Below are positions 57,249-64,000 of a stretch of DNA of 64,000 nucleotides, piece after piece. Below the pieces are notes generated by a model. It was not told the origin of the DNA and made no database searches. It was given only the letters and a program-made list of their open reading frames with translations. Each line of letters starts with the position of its first letter. The first letter of the stretch is position 1. Origin of the DNA: Hominenteromicrobium mulieris (GTDB lineage: Bacteria; Bacillota; Clostridia; Oscillospirales; Acutalibacteraceae); assembly GCF_020687165.1 (NCBI RefSeq), contig NZ_JAJEQC010000007.1; one strand, given 5' to 3'. The translations under genes and the position numbers were made by a program.

Positions 57249-59444
57249 TTAAAGCACTTCCGAAAGCAGTTGCCAGTTTTCATCGTGGATATTGTCTGAG
57301 TACTTGTCTACGCAAATGCATAGTTCTCCACTTTGTTTATCCTGTCTGACAATGCCACCCTGTAGGTTGTATCCATCAAGGTATTTTCTCAAAACGCCGA
57401 ATTTCTTTGCAGTGAAGCGATCAATATCTTCACTGCTTCCTGACTTTGTAAAACCACCTTTTGTTTCTATAATCCAGATATCGCCACCATTTGTGCCAAC
57501 CACATAATCGGGGTAAAAGGATTTTTGTTTTCCAAAGTTATCCGTATAAACAATCGAGAAATACTCTGAGCCCTTATCTCCGTTCTTATAGAACCACTTC
57601 ACTTTGCCACTACCTTCGCAAAAACGCTCAAACAGCTTCTCCGGCATAGATCTCTTTTCCGCAGAAGATAAATACCCTGTATAGACATTCTTGGTGTATT
57701 CCATCTGTGACTTTGATGTTCCGTCATATGTGAAAATCATTTCAAGAGGAAACCCCACTGGTTTTTCTGTTATCCGGGGAATTGCAAGCGTTAGCTGCAA
57801 AGACTCATCAGCCATAGCATCACGGACATCTTCTATAAGCCTTCGCTCGTTGTTGATAATAAATGCATATAGGTTTCGTGTTTCCAGACGAAGAATTTTT
57901 GCGTCGCACCGAACTCCTTTTAGGAACAGCTTACGCATAATGGTATTAGTGCTGCTATAGTCCAAATTGGCTTTGTATCCAATCTCAGCGACACAGTGAT
58001 GATACTCTTTGCCGTGTTTATGCGTATTCAATGGCTCGTGAATCGAGATGTCATTTAATTCTGTGATTTGGTCTTTGCTCAGTACGCTGACGGAACCAGA
58101 TTTGGTAAAATCCACAATATCTTCGTCGAAAGAATAGCCATAAGCTTCTAACTGACTTTGGTTTTTATCGAGGTCCGTAGCGGTATGGTATTTTTTCTCA
58201 AAGAACTTCCAAATAACTTTGAGTGCAAACTTAGCATCGCGTGGAAATGGAATATCAGTTTTAAATTGGCTGATAAGCGTAAAGGAACGATATTCCGGCT
58301 TCAAGAACACTTTATAAGCATCTAATGCTCCCGTGCCCAAACTCAATTTAACGCTTTCCGTAAATTTCTCATCCAGAGTATAAAGATAACAGCAATCTAA
58401 AAGATCTTCACCATAATGCTTTGCTTCCGGCATCCGGCGAATCCTTCCAATCGTCTGAATTTCAAATACCTCGCTCATATTGTCACGGAGCTTCACGAGA
58501 ATCTGCGCTCTTGGGCAATCCCAACCGGTAGCAACCGCCTGTTTGATAATTACAGCTATTGGAGTAGCGTCATTATCTTCAATATCCTCAAGGTTCTGTT
58601 TCTTATCAGACAACCATACCGATAGAAGGTTATTCTCGTAAGTAATGCCTTTGCTTTCGAAGTACTCTTCGACACGGTCAAGCAGTGCATCTGATTTATT
58701 CGGTAATTGGACGATAATCAATGGATTTACGCCAGAATCTTTCTTGGCGTATGCGGCTCGTAAGTCTCGTTGTTTCTCGAGGGCTTTATCCAGCAGGTAG
58801 GATATCTGATCTTCAACGCTAATATGCTGTTCAAAATTTTCATTGATTATCAGGAGCTTTTTTATCAGGCCTTCAGCAATAACATCTTCTTCTGGAATCT
58901 CTATCAGCAGAGCATTCTTGTAGTTTTTAGGTGTAGCGGAACAACGGATAATCTTATTCGCATTGAACAGAGCAAGAATGTCATCTGCTTTGATCGTATC
59001 ATTCTGATGTGACTCGTCAACAATTATGGTAAAAGTCAAACCGTTGTCAATTGCATTCTGAATATGTTCGACAAAGTTTGTTCGCTCACTATCCTTAAGT
59101 GCATTGTTCCCTTTCTTAGTAAGCTTTTCCCAGTTGATGAAACAGGCATCATTTTCTTCAAAGCCAGAAGACATTATATCGGATAAGAGTTTTGTGTTGC
59201 TGCCGTGAATGTATTTATCCATTTTGGCTTTACTCTGTAATTCAAGATTACCTTTTCCGGGGGTAAGCCAAACAAACACTGCTTTGTTTGTGCTCTTCAG
59301 ATACTCATCCATAAAGTGTGTAAGGATAATGGTTTTGCCGCTACCAGTACAACTCTTCAGGATAATATCCCTATTGGGCTCTCCCATAGCTTCCATAAGG
59401 GCCTCAATGGCTTTAAGTTGAAAATTTGCAAGCGTGATCCCCAT
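57249..59444 (-). CDS. res: type III restriction helicase-nuclease (Res-like)
   Basis: 731 residues. SF2 helicase motifs are Walker A SCTGSGKT (31-38), DESH near 144-147, SAT (RCSATPKNY) and a motif VI-like QTIGRIRRMPE. A C-terminal PD-(D/E)xK nuclease reads YPDYVVG followed by IIETKGG. It is expected to translocate and cut unmodified DNA together with Mod. It is shorter than classical type III Res subunits (about 900-1000 residues). It starts 2 bases after mod. Confidence 0.88.
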   Translation of the reverse strand: MGITLANFQLKAIEALMEAMGEPNRDIILKSCTGSGKTIILTHFMDEYLKSTNKAVFVWLTPGKGNLELQSKAKMDKYIHGSNTKLLSDIMSSGFEENDACFINWEKLTKKGNNALKDSERTNFVEHIQNAIDNGLTFTIIVDESHQNDTIKADDILALFNANKIIRCSATPKNYKNALLIEIPEEDVIAEGLIKKLLIINENFEQHISVEDQISYLLDKALEKQRDLRAAYAKKDSGVNPLIIVQLPNKSDALLDRVEEYFESKGITYENNLLSVWLSDKKQNLEDIEDNDATPIAVIIKQAVATGWDCPRAQILVKLRDNMSEVFEIQTIGRIRRMPEAKHYGEDLLDCCYLYTLDEKFTESVKLSLGTGALDAYKVFLKPEYRSFTLISQFKTDIPFPRDAKFALKVIWKFFEKKYHTATDLDKNQSQLEAYGYSFDEDIVDFTKSGSVSVLSKDQITELNDISIHEPLNTHKHGKEYHHCVAEIGYKANLDYSSTNTIMRKLFLKGVRCDAKILRLETRNLYAFIINNERRLIEDVRDAMADESLQLTLAIPRITEKPVGFPLEMIFTYDGTSKSQMEYTKNVYTGYLSSAEKRSMPEKLFERFCEGSGKVKWFYKNGDKGSEYFSIVYTDNFGKQKSFYPDYVVGTNGGDIWIIETKGGFTKSGSSEDIDRFTAKKFGVLRKYLDGYNLQGGIVRQDKQSGELCICVDKYSDNIHDENWQLLSEVL

Positions 59445-59446
59445 AT

Positions 59447-61066
59447 TTATCCCTCCAATTCTTTGTAGTAATAATCCGGAATAACATTCACTGCAATGTT
59501 ATATTCCTGCAGCGCTTGCGCTTGCTGAGCGTCCAGCAATACATCGTGCCCCATATAGAGCTTTCGGCATCTCTTACAGATACCTTCATCATCCAAAAAT
59601 ATCTCTAACTCCTCATCCGTCAGCACGATGGCAATTTCCTCGTTGCCCGTAAAATTGATGCCGTTTTCCAGCTCCACCAGCTCCCGGATGTGCCGCAGCA
59701 GCTCATCGGCATACTCATAGTACATACGATCCGAAATAGGTACATAGCCAACTTTATAATATTTCAGACTGGCAGCATAGTCTTCTTTATCAATGACACG
59801 GCGGATGCGTTCGTAGGTCACATCCCGACAAATGCCGTTTTCGTTGTTGGTGCAGAGGATAAAGCGGCGGGTTCCACCATCCTCTGCGTTGAGCTTCATA
59901 ACAGCGTGACCTGTTGTACCAGAGCCTGCAAAGAAGTCAAGTACGGTAGCATCTGTTCGTGATATCAATCGTAGTGTGCGTTCAATTAAACTTGTAGGCT
60001 TAGGGGTTCCAAATGCGCTCGAACCAAAGATTTCTTTGATTTCACTCATTGCGCTTCGGGTTGTTCCAACATCTTTTCCAAACCAAATTGTTTCTGGCGT
60101 TCGTCCTTCTAATGTATCCAAATATATCTTCCTAATAATACGGGTCTCATCTTTGCTAAAAATAATTTCACCGCTTTTAATCTTTTCTTCTACCGTTTCT
60201 TTACTCCAACGCCATCCATTAGCACAGGGTTTAATCACATTTCCGGACGGAGAAATAATGTCGTAAATTAGGTTAGGTCGATATAATGCATTGCGTACAT
60301 CACCACTCCTCCATCTTCCCCGAGGATCGTTATCTGGATTTGCATAGGCCTTATTGTCTTCATCTGTGCGAGGCAAAGAGTTCAAAACAAACTGAGCTGT
60401 CTTCTGATAGCACAAAATATAGTTATGATGCACCGAAAACGTCCCTGAATATCCTTTAGGCTGAATGCTATGTTGCCATATAATACTCGCAAGGAAGTTT
60501 TCTTCCCCAAACAATTGATCGCACAGTAGCTTTAATGCAGCTTGCTCATTATCATCTATGGCAATAAATATTACGCCATCGTTTTTTAGCAATCTCCGTG
60601 CTACCAATAACCGCTCGCTCATGAATGAGACCCATTTGCTGTGACGGAATGTATCTGTCAAATCAACACGAGAATCATCATATCCGAAATCTCCGTTTCT
60701 TGTGTTATACGGAGGATCAATAAAAATTAAATCTATATTTCCCCGATGCGTCTTTTCCAACAGTTTCAGTGCGGCAAGGTTATCCCCTTCAAGCAGGAAA
60801 TTCATCTGCCCGCCGTGGTCAATAAACAGATCTGCATCCTCGGTCAGCACCGGCGTATGGGTATCCAACACCTCATCGATTTTCTCCCGATGCTCCTCGA
60901 ACACGAGACCGTACTTTTTCCCGTTCACATCTTTTTCGAGTTCGGACAGGTAGGAGAGCAGGTTGCCCGTATTCTCATCCTGCGGTGCTGCGGCGATAAA
61001 GGCACGAATCTGCTTGATTTTGTCCAGCAGATCGTCCCGCTTCTTTTTCGAAATATTGGTGCTCAT
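59447..61066 (-). CDS. mod: type III DNA methyltransferase (Mod-like)
   Basis: 539 residues from the ATG at 61,066, 8 bases after GGAGG. The beta-class order is clear: motif IV D117-P-P-Y120 precedes motif I FAGSGTTG (379-386). The target-recognition region lies between. It methylates adenine within an asymmetric site. The frame continues upstream into the palindromes, but that part lacks a ribosome site. First gene of the mod-res-309-178 operon. Confidence 0.92.
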   Translation of the reverse strand: MSTNISKKKRDDLLDKIKQIRAFIAAAPQDENTGNLLSYLSELEKDVNGKKYGLVFEEHREKIDEVLDTHTPVLTEDADLFIDHGGQMNFLLEGDNLAALKLLEKTHRGNIDLIFIDPPYNTRNGDFGYDDSRVDLTDTFRHSKWVSFMSERLLVARRLLKNDGVIFIAIDDNEQAALKLLCDQLFGEENFLASIIWQHSIQPKGYSGTFSVHHNYILCYQKTAQFVLNSLPRTDEDNKAYANPDNDPRGRWRSGDVRNALYRPNLIYDIISPSGNVIKPCANGWRWSKETVEEKIKSGEIIFSKDETRIIRKIYLDTLEGRTPETIWFGKDVGTTRSAMSEIKEIFGSSAFGTPKPTSLIERTLRLISRTDATVLDFFAGSGTTGHAVMKLNAEDGGTRRFILCTNNENGICRDVTYERIRRVIDKEDYAASLKYYKVGYVPISDRMYYEYADELLRHIRELVELENGINFTGNEEIAIVLTDEELEIFLDDEGICKRCRKLYMGHDVLLDAQQAQALQEYNIAVNVIPDYYYKELEG

Positions 61067-61105
61067 CGTGCATCCTCCAATATGGTTTAATTCATAATTT
61101 CTGCC

Positions 61106-61206
61106 CCAAAGTGCCAATTTGGCACTTTGGAACCACCGTGTTGGCACTTTGGGATTTCACCAAAGTATCAATTTGATACTTTGGAAGCTGAAAGCTGATA
61201 CTTTGG
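61106..61206. promoter_or_regulatory. two 25-bp palindromes with trailing half-sites upstream of mod
   Basis: Palindrome 1 (61,106-61,130) is CCAAAGTGCCAA, a central T, and its perfect complement; the half-site TTGGCACTTTGG repeats at 61,141-61,152. Palindrome 2 (61,160-61,184) is CCAAAGTATCAA, T, complement; the half-site TGATACTTTGG repeats at 61,196-61,206. They fill the gap between the AAA gene stop and the mod start and overlap its promoter region. They look like binding sites for two related dimeric regulators or one with two specificities. Confidence 0.85.
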
Positions 61207-61218
61207 AATTCTCACTCC

Positions 61219-63078
61219 TCATCCAACTGCCACTTCGACCTTTTTACCGCTGAAGGCCACGCCGTATTTATAAATCGTCCTGACCCCGGCTGTCGTCAGC
61301 TCGGTCTCGTATTTCTTGTCGTTGATCTGCTGCAAGGCCGTCTCGGACAGCTTTTTCAGCTTTTCGTCGCTGCAATTTTTCTCCGCTTTCAGCTCGATCA
61401 GGATGCCCGGAAGACCCTTTTGCGTGGGCTTCAACTGAATGTCATAGCGCCCGTCGCCCGATTCCCGGTTGGAGGTCACGAAAGCACCTCCCAGCAGGGC
61501 GCACAGGCCCAGCATAAAGCCGTGGTAAAAATTCTCCCCGGCAGTATCGAAGGAGCTGACCGACTGGGTCAGCAGCGTCTGTATCTGCGCTTTCAGCCGT
61601 GCGTTATCGCCGGAGAAGATGGCCTCCTGAACGGAAATCGCCGTGGACGGCGGGATCAGATTCTCCAACCTCTGCAAAATCTCCTTGTTATACACCAGAG
61701 AAATCTCCCGGTTGGGCAGGGAGACCTCGCACATAAAATCGCCGCTGAAGGAGGGCGTGGTTTTCAGTGCCTTCAGATAGCCGGTCACCAGCAGGAAGCT
61801 GTAAATGGTGGAGGGATTGCTTTTGATCTGCGGATAGATCACGCCGGTGTCGATGAAGGTGGTGAAGGTCTCGCCGTTGACCAGGGAGGTCAGACGGTTA
61901 TAAATCTCCTCGTCCGCTTGGGCAAGCACTTCCCCGATAATATCGTTGCTGCCGGTGGAGACCCAGAAGGGCCTCGGCTCACACTCGTTGCTGAAGTAGT
62001 TGACCACTGACCACGGGTTGAAAATTTCCGTCTTGCCGAAGCGGTAGCCGTCGTACCACTGGCAAATCTCGTCGTACTTATCGGCAGCACCGTAATATTC
62101 CGCCATCTCCATCACCTCGTCGGCGGTGAAGCCGAAGTAGGCGCTGTATTTGTTGTCCAGCACGGAGTTGATGGACAGGTTATTCATCTCGCTGAAGATG
62201 CTCTCCTTGGCCACCCGCAGAATGCCGGTGAGGAAGCCGAAGGACAGATGCTGATTATCCTTGAACCCACCGGAAAACAGGTTCCGCATAAACCGGATGA
62301 CCTTGTCGTAATAGTCCTTCTGGTAGCCCTGCTGGATGGGGGTGTCGTACTCGTCGATGATGATAATGGGCGCAACGGCATAGTGCTTGTGCAGCATAGC
62401 GGACAGGTCCAGCAGTGCCGAAGCCAGCTCTACCTCGCTGACCTTGCCGTCTGCCAGCTTTTCATAGGTCTTTTTGCTGTACTCGTCGCACTTATCGCTG
62501 GCCAGCAGTTCTTTGTGCCGCCGGGTCTCCTTTGCGAAAATATCCCGGATGGCCGCAAAGGTCTCCTCCCAAGTGTCGAACTTCACATCCTTGAAGGTCA
62601 GGAAGATCACAGAGTACTTGCCCTGATAATCCCGGTACTTCTGGCCGCAGGCCCAGATCTTCTTATCCCGGAAGTAGACGGAGGTATCCTTGTCGCTCTT
62701 TTCAAAATAAGTGCGCAGCATATCCATATTCAGCGTCTTGCCGAAGCGGCGGGGACGAGTGAACAGCGTCACCATCGGACGCTCATCGATAAAGTCCTTG
62801 ATCATCATCGTCTTGTCGATGTAGTAGTATTCCGATGAGGCAAGGCAGTAGTTGGACACGCCGATGGGCAGGGGCAGCTTCGGCGCGCGCTCCGTCTTGC
62901 GGAAAGCGCCCGTCTTGAGCCGCTGATCCGCCGGCTTCTGCGTATCAGCGGGGATCAGCCAACGATTGCCCTGCTTTTCCGCACCGGCAATTCTCCCATT
63001 CTTGCAGAGCGTCGCAACTCTCCGCTCCGTTATATTCCAGCGCATTGCTGCTTCTCTTACCGAGATCATTTCAGCCAT
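61219..63078 (-). CDS. HTH-AAA ATPase-PD-(D/E)xK nuclease fusion
   Basis: 619 residues from the ATG at 63,078, behind GGAGG. An N-terminal excisionase/MerR-like HTH (about 5-45, SVREAAMRWNITERRVATLC) is followed by an AAA-ATPase-like domain with RPRRFGKT near residue 108 and IIIIDEYDTP near 243. The C-terminal PDDEXK domain (about 530-600) has ILIELKAEK. AAA-ATPase_like/PDDEXK_9 proteins are common in anaerobes and of unclear role. The added HTH is less usual and may let it bind the palindromes beside its own 3' end. Confidence 0.85.
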   Translation of the reverse strand: MAEMISVREAAMRWNITERRVATLCKNGRIAGAEKQGNRWLIPADTQKPADQRLKTGAFRKTERAPKLPLPIGVSNYCLASSEYYYIDKTMMIKDFIDERPMVTLFTRPRRFGKTLNMDMLRTYFEKSDKDTSVYFRDKKIWACGQKYRDYQGKYSVIFLTFKDVKFDTWEETFAAIRDIFAKETRRHKELLASDKCDEYSKKTYEKLADGKVSEVELASALLDLSAMLHKHYAVAPIIIIDEYDTPIQQGYQKDYYDKVIRFMRNLFSGGFKDNQHLSFGFLTGILRVAKESIFSEMNNLSINSVLDNKYSAYFGFTADEVMEMAEYYGAADKYDEICQWYDGYRFGKTEIFNPWSVVNYFSNECEPRPFWVSTGSNDIIGEVLAQADEEIYNRLTSLVNGETFTTFIDTGVIYPQIKSNPSTIYSFLLVTGYLKALKTTPSFSGDFMCEVSLPNREISLVYNKEILQRLENLIPPSTAISVQEAIFSGDNARLKAQIQTLLTQSVSSFDTAGENFYHGFMLGLCALLGGAFVTSNRESGDGRYDIQLKPTQKGLPGILIELKAEKNCSDEKLKKLSETALQQINDKKYETELTTAGVRTIYKYGVAFSGKKVEVAVG

Positions 63079-63111
63079 AGGGGATACCTCCACGCATAAA
63101 ATCACAAGTAC

Positions 63112-63140
63112 ATTATACCCGAATAAAAGAATAATGTCAA
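63112..63140 (-). promoter_or_regulatory. consensus promoter of the HTH-AAA-nuclease gene
   Basis: On the minus strand TTGACA (63,140-63,135), 17 bases, TATAAT (63,117-63,112). Transcription should begin near 63,105, giving a leader of about 27 bases. Confidence 0.85.
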
Positions 63141-63149
63141 CAAAGTTCG

Positions 63150-63179
63150 GAACAATGCCGTTTAAAAACAGCATTGTTC
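63150..63179 (-). terminator. hairpin between TnpV and the AAA gene
   Basis: GAACAATGC and GCATTGTTC pair around a 12-base loop, just upstream of the AAA gene promoter. A second, stronger hairpin follows at 63,197. Confidence 0.5.
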
Positions 63180-63196
63180 TTTTCTGCACACAAAAC

Positions 63197-63221
63197 AAGC
63201 GGAGGTCATCGACCTCCGCTT
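63197..63221 (-). terminator. terminator of the solitary TnpV gene
   Basis: AAGCGGAGGTC and GACCTCCGCTT pair perfectly with a 3-base loop; on the minus strand GTTTTGT follows. It starts 5 bases after the TnpV stop. Confidence 0.8.
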
Positions 63222-63226
63222 GCTCA

Positions 63227-63598
63227 TCATCCGTATACAATTTCCTGCATTACGACCTCATTTGCCCGATGTCGGATGCCGTTCATCTTTCGCACCCACG
63301 CCATCGGGTCATCGGCTTTCAAGGCCTCCGTCACACCCTCGGCATCTGCGTATTGTTCTACCAACCGAAGAAAGAGTTCCTGCGCCTGCTCCTCGATGTC
63401 TGCGAGGTGCCCATCCAGCACCCCGGCGGTCAGCAGGTTGAAATACAATACCCGATGATGCTTCTTCAGATAAACTCGCCGCCGCTGGCCGTAAATGCCG
63501 ATAGGCCGTTCTCCTTCGGGCGGTAAGCAAACATTGGGTAGGCAATAGTCTCCCTGCCTTGTGTAAGTGCCGCCCAGCTGCTCAAATAGCGATTTCAT
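63227..63598 (-). CDS. tnpV: TnpV-family protein, solitary
   Basis: 123 residues from the ATG at 63,598, seven bases after GGAGG; an in-frame ATG at 63,613 lies upstream of that site and is rejected. Conserved TnpV features are IYGQRRRVYLKKHHRVLYF, LLTAGVLDGHLADIE, TEALKADDP and WVRKMNGIRHRANE. It is more diverged than the two other copies. No recombinase is next to it within the window; one may lie to the right. It has its own terminator, so it is a single-gene unit. Confidence 0.8.
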   Translation of the reverse strand: MKSLFEQLGGTYTRQGDYCLPNVCLPPEGERPIGIYGQRRRVYLKKHHRVLYFNLLTAGVLDGHLADIEEQAQELFLRLVEQYADAEGVTEALKADDPMAWVRKMNGIRHRANEVVMQEIVYG

Positions 63599-63647
63599 AT
63601 GTGATCCTCCCATTCAAAATTTCCCTGGCAGGTCTGCAATGCAAAAT

Positions 63648-63693
63648 GCACCCGCCTTTCGGTTACAGTCTACCAAAACCGAAAGGCAGGTGC
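63648..63693. terminator. 17-bp inverted repeat upstream of TnpV
   Basis: GCACCCGCCTTTCGGTT (63,648-63,664) and AACCGAAAGGCAGGTGC (63,677-63,693) pair at 16 of 17 positions with a 12-base loop. It may terminate a gene arriving from the right on the minus strand, or be a recombination-related site. Confidence 0.5.
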
Positions 63694-63719
63694 GAGTGTG
63701 CGAATTTCAGAATCGCACA

Positions 63720-64000
63720 TTATTTCTTCATCTTCCTGTTGAACTCATTCAGCGTCTGGATATGCCAGAGGCTTTTGGCTTTTTGCGCGGCCTGCACGCT
63801 GGCGCTGATCGCGCCGTTCACCACGCTGTGCATGTACACGCAGGGTCACACGGATGTTCAGAACGGCCTGATCCTCTCGATCGTCATGGTGGTGCAGGTG
63901 TTCTTCTCCTCCTTCGGCAGGATCCTGACAGATACGGCCTGGCGCGGAGGCGTTATCTGTGGGAAAGGCCGCAGCTCTTACAGAACAAGCCATTTGCCCT
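63720..64000. other. unresolved coding sequence at the window edge
   Basis: Two readings compete. On the plus strand a frame without stop or ATG start encodes two hydrophobic stretches (LLAFCAACTLALIAPFTTLC and a later one near GLILSIVMVVQVFF), like part of a membrane protein. On the minus strand a frame ends at a stop at 63,720-63,722 just before a hairpin but is broken by TGA about 40 codons upstream. I cannot decide; a remnant gene is likely. Confidence 0.3.

Overview
The window is a stack of nested and abutting mobile elements from a Gram-positive anaerobe. Family content (Tn1549/CTn-type conjugation genes known from clostridia, a Tn4451-type mobilizable element, many AGGAGG ribosome sites, GC near 55 percent in the backbone with AT-rich islands) points to a gut Clostridia genome (Oscillospiraceae/Lachnospiraceae type). 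No rRNA or tRNA gene was seen.

Region 1, about 1-50,600: an integrative conjugative element (ICE) whose left end lies outside the window. It carries a type IV secretion block (VirB6, PrgI, VirB4, NlpC/P60 hydrolase, CD1107-type membrane protein), TopB, a Cys-rich VLP protein, an ArdC/YodL zincin, a TTRAP protein and a giant methylase/helicase of about 3,230 residues. Then follow DUF3849, MobC, an XRE regulator, a CD1845 protein, an AbiE type IV toxin-antitoxin pair and the relaxase. Cargo at 35.3-43.3 kb is a metal or metallophore uptake island: AraC regulator, MptD-type ECF S component, EcfT, fused EcfA, two exporter-fold ABC half transporters and a DtxR-type regulator. The right end holds an XRE gene, a leader peptide with two terminators, a sigma-like protein and three tandem large serine recombinases.

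Region 2, 20,377-27,947: a 7.57-kb AT-rich Tn4451-like integrative mobilizable element (IME) sits inside the methylase/helicase gene. Removing it at a duplicated GAGGG restores one exact frame (3,232 codons including stop). It encodes a TnpX/TndX recombinase, TnpV, a sigma/anti-sigma pair, a RepA-like ATPase, a MobV relaxase with a candidate oriT, and TnpW. A 33-bp inverted repeat (one mismatch) brackets its sigma-to-mob section.

Region 3, about 50,600-55,600, minus strand: what is left of another element. Its tyrosine integrase is cut immediately after the catalytic HxLRH motif, exactly where the serine-recombinase ICE ends. ParB, a MobC-like protein, RepA, a Cys-rich VLP protein and an excisionase-like HTH follow, then a seven-unit array with a 70-bp period that looks like an iteron origin or centromere.

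Region 4, 55.6-63.7 kb, minus strand: a defence-type island. A tight operon runs mod - res - unknown 309-residue protein - four-helix membrane protein and ends at a terminator. Upstream are two related 25-bp palindromes, each with an extra half-site, then an HTH-AAA-nuclease fusion gene with a near-perfect promoter, then a solitary TnpV-family gene. The four-gene operon and its palindromes are the best candidate for an undescribed system.
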